Of a stretch of 64,000 nucleotides of DNA, positions 1-7,755 are shown in pieces. The stretch covers positions 1-64,000 of the forward strand of contig JALFJQ010000039.1 of NCBI GenBank assembly GCA_022775085.1, given 5' to 3'. The position numbers and the translations under genes were made by a program. Source of the DNA: Clostridiales bacterium (GTDB taxonomy: Bacteria > Bacillota > Clostridia > Oscillospirales > Oscillospiraceae). The first letter of the stretch is position 1. Each line of letters begins with the position of its first letter. Under the pieces are notes generated by a model that saw only the letters and a program-made list of their open reading frames with translations, was not told the origin of the DNA and did no database searches.

Positions 1-41
1 CCGCATCCCCTTACACGTCTTGATGACGAAAATACCAAAAG

Positions 42-90
42 GAGAACGGATTGCCACACCAGTGACATCGGTCACTGGTTCGCAATGACA
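42..90. repeat. dispersed 49-bp repeat arm (copy 1)
   Basis: This stretch is identical to 7697-7745. Its core is a perfect palindrome with arms CCAGTGAC and GTCACTGG around ATCG. At 7619-7745 the same sequence is the right arm of an inverted-repeat element; here no left arm is seen, but it may lie before the window start. Confidence 0.8.
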
Positions 91-134
91 ACCTTTGTCG
101 TGATGCGGTGCAACTAGCCGCGTTATTTCAAATG

Positions 135-171
135 AAAAATCCCGGAATGGCTGAACCATTCCGGGATTTTT
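135..171. terminator. bidirectional intrinsic terminator
   Basis: A perfect 16-bp hairpin with a 5-base loop, flanked by A5 on the left and T5 on the right, so it can stop transcription in either direction. It lies just past the 3' end of the minus-strand gene at 180-494. Confidence 0.85.
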
Positions 172-179
172 AGCGGGAA

Positions 180-494
180 TTATTCGGCAAAATCGGCTTC
201 CTCAGCAACCGGCTCGTGAGGGGCCACCACAGGCTCCTCAGCGGGAGCGGCGGGTGCTTCCACGGGCACTTCCACAGCGGCAGGCTCTTCTTCTGCGGCG
301 GGAGCTGCTTCCACAGGAGTTTCCTGAACTTCCTCGTCGGCATCGTCCTCGCAGCAGGGGCACTTGGGCAGGGAAGCGAGGGTTTTCTTTGCCCAGGCGG
401 TGATCTGCTCGCCATAGGTTGCAATGATGTAGACAACGCCGGCCACAGCAGCCAGAGCGGACAGAATCTTCACGATGGTGTTCACGGTTTTCAT
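180..494 (-). CDS. small membrane-anchored acidic Pro/Ala/Glu-rich protein
   Basis: A 104-residue protein of unknown function. Residues about 5-28 form one hydrophobic segment; a short basic stretch and a CPCC motif (about residues 45-48) follow, and the rest is a low-complexity tail of Glu, Ala, Pro and Val. The layout suggests a membrane anchor with a disordered acidic tail. A GGAGG site nine bases before the ATG supports the start, and a strong hairpin terminator follows the stop. CPCC could bind metal or form a disulfide, but nothing else supports that. No family recognised. Confidence 0.7.
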   Translation of the reverse strand: MKTVNTIVKILSALAAVAGVVYIIATYGEQITAWAKKTLASLPKCPCCEDDADEEVQETPVEAAPAAEEEPAAVEVPVEAPAAPAEEPVVAPHEPVAEEADFAE

Positions 495-591
495 ATAGCA
501 TTACCTCCGTAATTGTAAATCCACGCTTATTATAGCCAGAGCGAGAGAAAAAAGCAAGAAACAAATTAGAATAAATTGTAAATTCGGCGAT

Positions 592-1389
592 TCACACGTA
601 TCCGTACATCCCCCGGACACTGACTTCCCCGGAATTGACGGCTTCTGTGTGCCCGTCGGGGAACAGCACCACAAGCGCGCCTTCTCCATCCACGTCCAGC
701 GCCCTGCCGTGACGGATCTCGTCGCCCCGGACTAAAGAAACCTCCTGCCCAATGGTGATGCAGTCCTTTCGGTACTGGGAAAGCAGGGCCTCCTGCTCGG
801 GAAGGAGCCTGACGCTCATATCGTACAGCGCATCCAGCTCTGCCGCTGCCACCCGGAAGCGGTCAACTTCTTGTCCCGTGACCATGGCCAGAGAACCGGC
901 CACCTCCCGGATCTCCGGGGGAAAATCCTGAGCGGACTGGCAGCAGTTGATGCCGATTCCCACGATGGCATAGTCCACAAGCCCCTGAGAATTCAGCCGC
1001 AGTTCCGTCAGGATGCCGCCCAGCTTCCGCTTGCCGTATACAATGTCGTTTGTCCATTTGATGCCCGGCCGGAAACCCGCGCTGTTTTCAATGGCATTGC
1101 ACATAGCTACGCCTGCGGCGCAGGTCAGGTGCATCAGCCGGGTAGGGGGGCACTCCGGGCGCAGCAGGATGCTCAGATACAGCCCCACGCCGGGCGGGGA
1201 GAGGAAGCTGCGGCCCCGTCGTCCGTGCCCACCGGTCTGGTGGTCAGACAGGGCCACGGTGCCGTGGGGCGCGCCTTCAGCGGCCAGCTTTTTCAGGTAG
1301 TCATTGGTGGAATCTACCTGTGGCAGGAAGTGAAACCGGTCTTTCCAGGGGTAGTCCCGGGAAACATAGCGCAAAATCTGTTCTTTCAT
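592..1389 (-). CDS. birA: biotin--[acetyl-CoA-carboxylase] ligase, catalytic-domain-only form
   Basis: Attaches biotin through biotinyl-AMP to the biotin carrier of carboxylases. The sequence shows DSTNDYL near the N-terminus, the biotinyl-AMP loop GGHGRRGRSF, the KWTNDI strand and KLGGILTE, then a small C-terminal domain. At about 265 residues it lacks the N-terminal winged helix of E. coli BirA, so it probably does not repress transcription. The ATG at 1389 starts one base after the upstream stop, indicating translational coupling to the E2-like membrane protein; a TTG at 1398 in frame is the alternative start. No strong Shine-Dalgarno sequence precedes either. Confidence 0.93.
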   Translation of the reverse strand: MKEQILRYVSRDYPWKDRFHFLPQVDSTNDYLKKLAAEGAPHGTVALSDHQTGGHGRRGRSFLSPPGVGLYLSILLRPECPPTRLMHLTCAAGVAMCNAIENSAGFRPGIKWTNDIVYGKRKLGGILTELRLNSQGLVDYAIVGIGINCCQSAQDFPPEIREVAGSLAMVTGQEVDRFRVAAAELDALYDMSVRLLPEQEALLSQYRKDCITIGQEVSLVRGDEIRHGRALDVDGEGALVVLFPDGHTEAVNSGEVSVRGMYGYV

Positions 1390-1390
1390 G

Positions 1391-2803
1391 TCAGTCAATA
1401 TCGGAAAGTACTTCCTCAGGTTCCCTGTCCAGCACCTCCGGGTGCATCAGGATCCGCTTGTAGTGCTTGAAGAAGGCGGCGTAGTAGAAGCCGTCCACGA
1501 TCCGCTCGTCCAGAACGAATTTCACGTCCACATACTTTTTCTGAACTACGGTGCCGTCCTCCTGCACTTCGACGGCTCTGCGCTTCATACCGAAGGCGCC
1601 GAACACAGGCAGGTTTCCGAAATCATACAGATGATGGAAAATCGGCGGAATTCCCAGACTTCCCATGGAAGTGAAGAACAGACTTCCATGGAAGGGGCTG
1701 ACCTCCAGCAGGAAGCCGGGCAGCATTCCAAAGTAGTCCATGGTTTTGAGCAGCCATACGGCAAATTTCAGAATCACGCCGGGGATCATGGTAAACGCGG
1801 CGGCGGTATTGTCGAGGTTGCTGTCCAGTGGGGTGGTTTTCACATTCTCCACCGCGTCCTGAAGCTTTTTGTAAACATCGGCGGCGGTATCCCGGGGATT
1901 CAGGTGTACCTTGATGACGGTATCCGGGGAAGCGGCGGTCATTTCCTTTTTGACGGTCATGCAGTACTGAATGTCGTCACCCCGGGAGTAGACCTTCTGA
2001 CCGGAAATGAACCGATTCAGTCCGGGATACTTGCACAGCGCCCGGACATAGCTGGCGAGCAAAACGTGGGTAATGCCGAAATTTGTCAAACCCTCCCGCC
2101 GCTTCTGACGGATGTATCGGTCGATCTGACTGATCTCGATGGAATCCTCGAACAGATTGGAGGAGGTGTTCCGTGTGACCATGATGTAAGGGGAGACCTG
2201 CGCCATGGCGGGCAGGGAGCGGATTCTCCGGCCGTCCACCCGGTCGCCCCAGGCCCGGTGGTATTCGCCCGCGGGGTGAATCCGCACGGCAAAGCAGATC
2301 AGCAGAACGCCTGCCAGCGCCAGAAAGTCCGCAAAGCAGTCCTTCATGCCGAGAATATCCCCTTTCAGGAGACTTCCCCGGTAGAAGTACAGTAAAATAA
2401 CCATGGGGACACAGACGATGGGCAGCAGGAACAATACCCCATGGTGCCCGGCGCTGATGTCGGTGTACAGGAAGGCGAAAAAGATCAGTGCCACCCAGAA
2501 CAGCCACGCCATCATGCGGCTTTCCACATTGGCGGAAATCCACAGCCCGGCGTATAATGCCATCATCCACACGGGGATGGCGGTTTTGTAGAACAGCTTG
2601 TCACCGCTCAGCAGGGCGATCAGCGCGTACAGCGTGGTAGCCGCGATTGGCAGGAGAATTTGGCTCCACAGGTAAGCTGCATCCCCGGTTCCTTTCGCGC
2701 CGGAGAAAGCAATGCGGGCCACTGCCGAAGCTGCCATGCAAAGCGCCATCAGCCAGGTCAGCACGTTTTTATGGCTGACATAAAGATGTGTTCTTGTTTT
2801 CAT
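1391..2803 (-). CDS. membrane protein fused to a 2-oxoacid dehydrogenase E2-like acyltransferase domain
   Basis: A 470-residue protein in two parts. Residues about 15-190 contain five or six hydrophobic segments. Residues about 200-470 resemble the catalytic domain of dihydrolipoamide acyltransferases and chloramphenicol acetyltransferase, ending in LDERIVDGFYYAAFF where E2 enzymes have the DHRxxDG catalytic motif. Glu stands in place of the catalytic His, and no lipoyl or peripheral-subunit-binding domain is present, so a pyruvate-dehydrogenase role is unlikely. It precedes birA, its stop nearly touching the birA start. A promoter-like pair places the predicted transcription start within a few bases of the ATG, with no ribosome-binding site. 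True function unknown. Confidence 0.8.
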   Translation of the reverse strand: MKTRTHLYVSHKNVLTWLMALCMAASAVARIAFSGAKGTGDAAYLWSQILLPIAATTLYALIALLSGDKLFYKTAIPVWMMALYAGLWISANVESRMMAWLFWVALIFFAFLYTDISAGHHGVLFLLPIVCVPMVILLYFYRGSLLKGDILGMKDCFADFLALAGVLLICFAVRIHPAGEYHRAWGDRVDGRRIRSLPAMAQVSPYIMVTRNTSSNLFEDSIEISQIDRYIRQKRREGLTNFGITHVLLASYVRALCKYPGLNRFISGQKVYSRGDDIQYCMTVKKEMTAASPDTVIKVHLNPRDTAADVYKKLQDAVENVKTTPLDSNLDNTAAAFTMIPGVILKFAVWLLKTMDYFGMLPGFLLEVSPFHGSLFFTSMGSLGIPPIFHHLYDFGNLPVFGAFGMKRRAVEVQEDGTVVQKKYVDVKFVLDERIVDGFYYAAFFKHYKRILMHPEVLDREPEEVLSDID

Positions 2804-2811
2804 ACAGACAC

Positions 2812-2841
2812 AGTATACTAAATTTCCCGAAAAATGGCAAT
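2812..2841 (-). promoter_or_regulatory. sigma-A-type promoter for the E2-like/birA pair
   Basis: Read on the minus strand: TTGCCA, an 18-base spacer, TATACT. The -10 ends only 9 bases before the ATG at 2803, implying a nearly leaderless message. Confidence 0.55.
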
Positions 2842-2842
2842 A

Positions 2843-2872
2843 AAAAAAGCAGGCGTCGGCCTGCTTTTTTTA
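2843..2872. terminator. intrinsic terminator after the homocysteine methyltransferase gene
   Basis: GCAGGC/GCCTGC hairpin flanked by A7 and T7. On the minus strand it sits just past the stop at 2877; it is symmetrical enough to act both ways. Confidence 0.8.
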
Positions 2873-2876
2873 TCAA

Positions 2877-3743
2877 TCAAAGGCTGCGGAGAGCGGAGAT
2901 ATATTCCGGCGCAGTGCCGCAGCAGCCGCCCAGCAGAGTCGCGCCGTTTTCTCTGCACTGCCCCATAACCTCCGCGAATTCCGCCGGGGTCTGGGAATAG
3001 ACGGCGATGCCGTCGTCTCCGATGGTGGGGACCCCTGCGTTGGGCTTGCAGATCAGGGGAATCTTCACGCTGCGCCGCAGCTTGGTGACAAGATAGGGGG
3101 TCATCATATCCGCAGCCACGCAGTTGAAGCCCACAGCCGCCGCACCGGAGTCCTCCAGAGATTTCAGGGCCTTTCCCGCGTCCGCGCCAGACAGCAGAGA
3201 ACCGTCGGGCTGCATGGTGAAGCTGTACATGGCAGCACCCGCGCCTTCCAGCTCGGCAGCGCACAGAATGGCCTCTGCCTCCTGCTGGTACAGCAGGGTT
3301 TCGCCGATGAGAAGATCCGCGCCGCCGTCAATCAGCCCCCGGATCTGGCGGCGGTAGTTCTCCACCAGCAGGTCAAAGCTCTCCGCGTCCCAGCTGTCGC
3401 AGAAGGTGGCGAGGGTGGTAATGTCTCCGGCAATCAGACATCCGGGGGCGGCAGACCGGGACAAGGCCACCAGCGCTTCGTTGATGCGTTCCGTCTGGGC
3501 GTCCAGCCCCACCGCTTTCAAGGCAATTGGCTGCGCCTGAAAGGTGGGAGCGTAGATGATCTGCGAACCGGCTTCAGCGTAAGCCCGCTGCAGCGCCACC
3601 AGCGGCTCCGGATTGGCGAGGATCCACTCCTCAGCGCAGCAGCCCTTGGGCATCCCGGCATTTCGCAGGTTGGAGCCGGTGGCGCCGTCCAGAATTCGCA
3701 CGCCTTCTTCAATTTTTTGCTGGAACGCTTCCCGTGTCAGCAT
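2877..3743 (-). CDS. homocysteine S-methyltransferase family protein (stand-alone MetH-like module)
   Basis: About 288 residues forming one methyltransferase barrel. Landmarks are the N-terminal ILDGATGSNL, the first zinc ligand in the GFNC strand, and the C-terminal GGCCGT motif supplying the other two Cys ligands that activate homocysteine. Only the homocysteine-binding module of MetH is present; there is no folate, cobalamin or reactivation domain, so the methyl donor would be a small molecule or a separate corrinoid protein. The ATG at 3743 has GGGAG eight bases upstream; the open frame runs further 5' but those starts lack a site. Confidence 0.85.
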   Translation of the reverse strand: MLTREAFQQKIEEGVRILDGATGSNLRNAGMPKGCCAEEWILANPEPLVALQRAYAEAGSQIIYAPTFQAQPIALKAVGLDAQTERINEALVALSRSAAPGCLIAGDITTLATFCDSWDAESFDLLVENYRRQIRGLIDGGADLLIGETLLYQQEAEAILCAAELEGAGAAMYSFTMQPDGSLLSGADAGKALKSLEDSGAAAVGFNCVAADMMTPYLVTKLRRSVKIPLICKPNAGVPTIGDDGIAVYSQTPAEFAEVMGQCRENGATLLGGCCGTAPEYISALRSL

Positions 3744-4297
3744 AAGCATTTCTCCCATTCCATATAATAGTAACTGCATTATACACGCAGAGAAGAAAGA
3801 ATGCAACAGTGAACTGCACCCCGGTTTTTGTTCGCGTGTTCGACGCATTTGACCGCTGACCAGAAAGAAAGCGGACTGTTGAATATGTGATGCTATGAGG
3901 GTATCCAACACGGGCACCCTCATTTTTTCATTGCCAATCCGTTGCCAATTTCACACCAAAAACGGCTGTTCGTATGAATAAACAAACGAAATTTCGGATA
4001 ACTTTTTAGTCATGTTTCCTGTCAGCTTCCGTCAACAGTACGGAAAAAGCAAAGAAAAACCGTCCAGTAAAAACATACCGGACGGTTTAATGATGGTGCA
4101 AGTGTTCTTATAGGACTTTTTGGAAAGGTGCACCATAGCAACGCTTTTCCACATCGAACCTGTTCCGATTTCATCCACATCCCTACGGGATGCGTCTGAA
4201 ACCGGGGGGACTCTCCCACGGGCAAAAAACAGTCCACCGGACTGTTTTTACGGCAGCTTTTGCTGCCGCCGCCCTTTCGAGTCCCGCCCGTCAAATC
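3744..4297. other. 554-bp gene-free gap rich in hairpins
   Basis: No convincing gene. It contains a plus-strand terminator-like hairpin (ATGAGGGT/ACCCTCAT then T6, about 3894-3928), a hairpin AACCGTCC/GGACGGTT (about 4057-4088), a long stem ATGGTGCA/TGCACCAT (about 4093-4133) and an A5/T5-flanked hairpin (4225-4249). It lies next to a tRNA gene and could be an old integration scar, but no integrase fragment can be shown. Confidence 0.5.
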
Positions 4298-4332
4298 AAA
4301 AACGGGTCATCCCGCATGGGATAACCCGTTTT
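4298..4332 (-). terminator. terminator of tRNA-Leu
   Basis: A hairpin with arms AAAAACGGGT and AACCCGTTTTT immediately past the CCA end of the minus-strand tRNA; it provides a U-tract on that strand. Confidence 0.8.
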
Positions 4333-4415
4333 TGGTGCGAGAGAGGGGACTCGAACCCCCACGGCGTAACCACACGCACCTCAAACGTGCTTGTCTACCA
4401 TTCCAACACTCTCGC
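4333..4415 (-). tRNA. tRNA-Leu (anticodon GAG)
   Basis: On the minus strand: acceptor GCGAGAG paired with CTCTCGC, then A and an encoded CCA. The anticodon stem CACGT/GCGTG encloses a seven-base loop whose central bases are GAG, reading CUC/CUU Leu codons. A long variable arm, as in class II tRNAs, and a T-arm with GTTCGAGTC complete it. Length 83 including CCA. Confidence 0.93.
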
Positions 4416-4477
4416 GAATGTGCTTGGATATTATAACCTTTTGCCGTGGATTTGTCAATACTTTTTCTGCAAAACCC

Positions 4478-4506
4478 TTGCCATTTCGCGGCAGCTCTGA
4501 TACACT
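4478..4506 (+). promoter_or_regulatory. sigma-A promoter of rsmE
   Basis: TTGCCA, a 17-base spacer and TACACT, 23 bases before the rsmE start; divergent from tRNA-Leu. Confidence 0.75.
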
Positions 4507-4528
4507 ATAGAAAATGGAGGGAAACGCA

Positions 4529-5254
4529 ATGGTACGTTTTTTTGTAGCACCCGAAGATTTGGAAAGAGAGAAAGTGTCCCTGGTCGGGGAGAATGCCCAG
4601 CACGCCAAGGTACTGCGCCTCAAACCCGGAGAAACGGTATTGCTTTGCGACGGGGAAGGCCGCGAGGCTGTCTGTGAGGTGGAATCCACTGACGGATGGC
4701 TCCTGCACAGTATGAAACGCCGGGAGTCTCAATCGGAAGCGGCGATAAAGGTCAGCGTCTACATGGCTCTGCCCAAGGCGGACAAGCTGGAACACGTGAT
4801 CCAGAAAGCCACGGAACTGGGGGCATACGAGATCGTGACCTTTCCATCGGCCCGGTGCGTGTCCCGGCCGGACGAAAAGAGCCTGAAAAAGAAGCTGGAG
4901 CGATGGGAAAAAATCGCAGCCTCGGCGGCGGAGCAGTCCGGCAGAGGGCGGATTCCCAAGGTTCTGGTGCTGGGCAGCTTTTCCGAGGCACTGACACGGG
5001 CGGCTCAGGCGGACAAAGCCCTGATGTTTTACGAGCATGAGGAGGCCCTGACCCTGAAAATGGCTCTTTCCTCCGGTTCCTACACCACGGTGAGCCTGCT
5101 GACCGGCCCGGAGGGCGGCTTGGAGGAAGCGGAAGTGACCCAGGCCCGGGAAGCGGGCTTGCAGGTCTGTACCCTGGGGAAACGCATCCTTCGCTGTGAG
5201 ACGGCCCCGCTGTGCGCCCTGTCCGCCGTGATGTACGACGCTGGAGAATTCTAA
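4529..5254 (+). CDS. rsmE: 16S rRNA (uracil1498-N3)-methyltransferase RsmE
   Basis: A SPOUT-fold methyltransferase that modifies U1498 of 16S rRNA using SAM. About 241 residues: an N-terminal PUA-like part (FVAPEDL, then NAQHAKVLRLKPGE) and the C-terminal trefoil-knot domain with LTGPEGGLEEAE and LGKRILRCETA, the family's SAM-binding knot. The ATG at 4529 is chosen because GGAGGG sits seven bases upstream; an ATG at 4514 overlaps that site. Transcribed alone from a good promoter. Confidence 0.95.
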   Translation: MVRFFVAPEDLEREKVSLVGENAQHAKVLRLKPGETVLLCDGEGREAVCEVESTDGWLLHSMKRRESQSEAAIKVSVYMALPKADKLEHVIQKATELGAYEIVTFPSARCVSRPDEKSLKKKLERWEKIAASAAEQSGRGRIPKVLVLGSFSEALTRAAQADKALMFYEHEEALTLKMALSSGSYTTVSLLTGPEGGLEEAEVTQAREAGLQVCTLGKRILRCETAPLCALSAVMYDAGEF

Positions 5255-5261
5255 AATGGTT

Positions 5262-5288
5262 TCAGCCAGCTGGTTTACGGCTGGCTGA
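5262..5288. terminator. hairpin between convergent genes
   Basis: TCAGCCAG/CTGGCTGA stem in the 39-base gap between rsmE and the convergent DUF4097 gene. No long T-run, so it is a weak terminator at best. Confidence 0.4.
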
Positions 5289-5293
5289 TATGC

Positions 5294-6370
5294 TTATTTG
5301 GAGCGGATGGTGACGCCGCCGCTCATGGAGCTCATGTCGATTTTACAAGCCCCGTCGCCGCAGACGTATCTGCCATTTTTCACGGCAGCAGGGAAGGTGG
5401 AGTCAAATTTCCCGCTCATGGTATCCATACTTACGGAGAATCCGGCATCCTCCGGCAGATACAGTTCCAGACCGCCGGAGGCGGTGTCCATATCGATTTC
5501 ATAGGGTACATTGTCCAGCACCGCCTGCACACCGGCGGAGGCGGAATCGCAGTCCAGTTTATTCAGACTGCCCTCGAAGTAGACATCTCCGGAGGCGGTG
5601 TCGATGTCCAGCGTATCCACGGTGCAGCCGTCAAACCGGCATTCCCCGGAAGCGGTATCGATTTCCACCTCCGCAATGGTCAGATCCTGCACAGCCAGCT
5701 TGGCGGAAGCGGCGTCCACCTTGACCGCCCTGCCATTCCAGTCCATGGGGACAAGAATGGTCAGATCCTTGCTGAATTTCAGATTTTTCAAATCTCCGAA
5801 GGTGGTATTCGCACAGTATTCGATTTTCAAAGTCCCGCCGTCCTGCTTGCAGATCATGGGGTATTTGGAAGTGTCCTTACCGCTTTCGCTTACCTGGATG
5901 CTGCTGACGTTGGTGGGTAGCAGGCGAATGCTGCCGGACACCCAGTCAATTTCAATTTCCTGTAAGTCAGCGCTGAATTGTGCGGCGCCATCGATCCTCC
6001 AGAAGCTGTCCCCGGAGACGGAATCCTCAAAACGCAGGTTTTCCGCCGCAATCCAGCCCGAGTCCGGGGAATCCACATAGGCCCACTGGCTGCCATTGAT
6101 AAGCTCCTGCCGGGTGACATGAACGGCGGTTCCCGATGAAAGTTGTGACTTCTGCTGGGAATCGGGAGCGGGCGAGTTCAGAAGCCAGCTGTCTTTGATT
6201 ACGGTGGCGGAAATACTGGAGGAATTGCCAATGTCATGCGCTACAGTGGCTTCAATCTCGGTTACACCGAATAATCCGCCTCTCCAGTTCAGTCCGAGAA
6301 GCAAAAGGCCCAACAGGATGACCAAAACCAGACACCAAATGATAATACGATTGATGGCGTTACGCTTCAT
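5294..6370 (-). CDS. DUF4097-family (toast-rack) membrane-anchored protein
   Basis: 358 residues. One hydrophobic segment (about 9-30) anchors an extracellular region. Residues about 50-115 look SH3b-like (WLLNSPAPDS, WAYVDSPDSGWIAAENL). The rest is the DUF4097 beta-solenoid with repeated rungs such as VEIDTASGE, LDIDTASGD and EIDMDTASGG. Such proteins sit at the end of PadR/HAAS operons and are thought to act in envelope sensing or stress response; the ligand is unknown. Its start overlaps the HAAS gene by 11 bases and a GGAGG lies inside that overlap, so translation is coupled. Confidence 0.82.
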   Translation of the reverse strand: MKRNAINRIIIWCLVLVILLGLLLLGLNWRGGLFGVTEIEATVAHDIGNSSSISATVIKDSWLLNSPAPDSQQKSQLSSGTAVHVTRQELINGSQWAYVDSPDSGWIAAENLRFEDSVSGDSFWRIDGAAQFSADLQEIEIDWVSGSIRLLPTNVSSIQVSESGKDTSKYPMICKQDGGTLKIEYCANTTFGDLKNLKFSKDLTILVPMDWNGRAVKVDAASAKLAVQDLTIAEVEIDTASGECRFDGCTVDTLDIDTASGDVYFEGSLNKLDCDSASAGVQAVLDNVPYEIDMDTASGGLELYLPEDAGFSVSMDTMSGKFDSTFPAAVKNGRYVCGDGACKIDMSSMSGGVTIRSK

Positions 6371-7175
6371 TGTTCACTGCCTCCTTCAAATCCAGAATGG
6401 CCCGCACCAGCCCCTGCACCGCCCCGGTGATGGGGAAGATCAGCCAGGTGATGTACCAGGCCATGGTGGCAAAGCTGATGATAAAATACAGGGCAAGGCC
6501 AATGGCCCAGATTATGCTGTTGATGCCCTTTTTCAGACTGCTGTTCCGCCGCACAGCGGTGGGATTTTCCGCGGGAATCATTGCGCAGACCAGGGCGTTT
6601 ACGGCCCCAAGAATGGGGAAGATCACCCAGGTAATGTGCCATGCCCCGGTCAGGAAGCTGAGGATCAGATACACCGCAAGGCCGATGGCCCAAATGAGAC
6701 TGCTGACGCTTTTGCCCATCTCGGATTTGGGTTCATCCGCATCTTCTTTCTCAGGGGAATCCTGCTTTTTCGCGCCCAGAATCATCAGCACTGTTGCCAC
6801 GGCCACAAAGCACAGCAGCCCGCACAGGCCGAAGGTATCCATACCCAGCTCGCCCAGCACGATCAAGGGTAGGGGACACAGAATATACAGCCCCACGGCA
6901 ATGGCCCGCAGCAGCTTTTTCGTGAGCGTGTCATTGTCAGTGCTTTTCTTCGTTTCCGGTACGGCAGCCGGAACCGTGTCATTTCTGCCGAGAATCTCGC
7001 TCACATCCCCAATGCCGGTGATGGCCAGCCGGTAGGCGGCTTCCTCAGATTTGCCCTGGGCGATCAGATCGTCGTAGCGGTCCAGGGTGTTCTGCAAAAT
7101 TTCCTGCCTGGTGTCCTCGCAGTTTTCCGCCCCCGCAAACAGAAGCGAAACGTATTGAATGAGCTGTTCCCTCAT
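6360..7175 (-). CDS. HAAS (DUF1700) domain multi-pass membrane protein
   Basis: 271 residues. The N-terminal about 60 residues match the HAAS helical domain (LIQYVSLLFAG, then AAYRLAITGIGDVSEILG); a short linker and several hydrophobic segments follow. Two similar halves end in near-repeats (SVSSLIWAIGLAVYLILSF and SIIWAIGLALYFIISF, each followed by TWVIFPI or TWLIFPI), indicating an internal duplication. HAAS proteins pair with PadR regulators and are proposed to link membrane signals to the repressor. The start overlaps the padR stop by four bases. Confidence 0.82.
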   Translation of the reverse strand: MREQLIQYVSLLFAGAENCEDTRQEILQNTLDRYDDLIAQGKSEEAAYRLAITGIGDVSEILGRNDTVPAAVPETKKSTDNDTLTKKLLRAIAVGLYILCPLPLIVLGELGMDTFGLCGLLCFVAVATVLMILGAKKQDSPEKEDADEPKSEMGKSVSSLIWAIGLAVYLILSFLTGAWHITWVIFPILGAVNALVCAMIPAENPTAVRRNSSLKKGINSIIWAIGLALYFIISFATMAWYITWLIFPITGAVQGLVRAILDLKEAVNNEA

Positions 7176-7510
7176 ATTCTTTCCTCCAATTCCAGTAGTT
7201 TATCCATAATTTCCTTGGTCTCCGCCCATTCCCGCATCAGCTGCGCGCAGGCCTCCCGGCCCTCCGGGGTGATGGTGTAGTACCGCCGTCTGGCTCCTGC
7301 ACCGCTTGACCCCCAGTAGGAGGTGATATAGCCCAGCTCTTCCAGCCGCTTGAAGGCCGTGTACAGGGTGGCTTCCTTCAGTTCAAACCGGCCCGAGGAG
7401 AGGGTGGAGATGGTTTTGTTGATTTCATAGCCGTAGCTGTCGCCCCGCAGCAGCCGCGCCAGAATGATGGCATCGGTGTGGCCCCGGATCAGATCACCGG
7501 CAATGGACAT
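7172..7510 (-). CDS. PadR-family transcriptional regulator
   Basis: A 112-residue winged-helix repressor. The N-terminal helix-turn-helix (DAIILARLLRGDSYGYEI) is followed by the wing segment RFELKEATLYTAFKRLEELGYI and a C-terminal dimerisation helix. It is first in the PadR-HAAS-DUF4097 operon. The ATG at 7510 is preferred because AGGAGG lies seven bases upstream; the ATG six bases earlier is too close to that site. A palindrome over its own -35 region (7545-7569) suggests autoregulation. Confidence 0.9.
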   Translation of the reverse strand: MSIAGDLIRGHTDAIILARLLRGDSYGYEINKTISTLSSGRFELKEATLYTAFKRLEELGYITSYWGSSGAGARRRYYTITPEGREACAQLMREWAETKEIMDKLLELEERI

Positions 7511-7533
7511 ACACATCCCTCCTTGCTGGGCAC

Positions 7534-7569
7534 ATCTTATCACAAAGTACCTCGCCTGTCAAGGTACTT
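7534..7569 (-). promoter_or_regulatory. padR operon promoter with PadR-type operator
   Basis: Minus strand: TTGACA (7557-7562), a 17-base spacer and TAAGAT (7534-7539). Arms AAGTACCT (7545-7552) and AGGTACTT (7562-7569) form an inverted repeat spaced by nine bases that covers the -35 and part of the spacer, as expected for a repressor operator. Confidence 0.7.
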
Positions 7570-7618
7570 CGGAAGAATAGACACAGGAGCCTCAAGAAAA
7601 AACACATCAAATAAAAAA

Positions 7619-7745
7619 GTCATTCCGAGCCAGCGCGCACGCTGGCGTGGGAATCCGTTTCTCTCCACAGTGTGTCCGTAAACTGACTTGCTTTGAGAGA
7701 ACGGATTGCCACACCAGTGACATCGGTCACTGGTTCGCAATGACA
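7619..7745. repeat. 127-bp inverted-repeat (MITE-like) element
   Basis: The left end (7619-7663, GTCATTCCGAGCCAG... to GGAATCCGTTTCTC) is an imperfect inverted copy of the right end (7697-7745). Each arm is itself palindromic (CCAGCG-CGCA-CGCTGG; CCAGTGAC-ATCG-GTCACTGG), so the whole folds into a cruciform-like structure. No reading frame. The right arm recurs exactly at 42-90. Confidence 0.75.
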
Positions 7746-7755
7746 TTCTTTGAAC

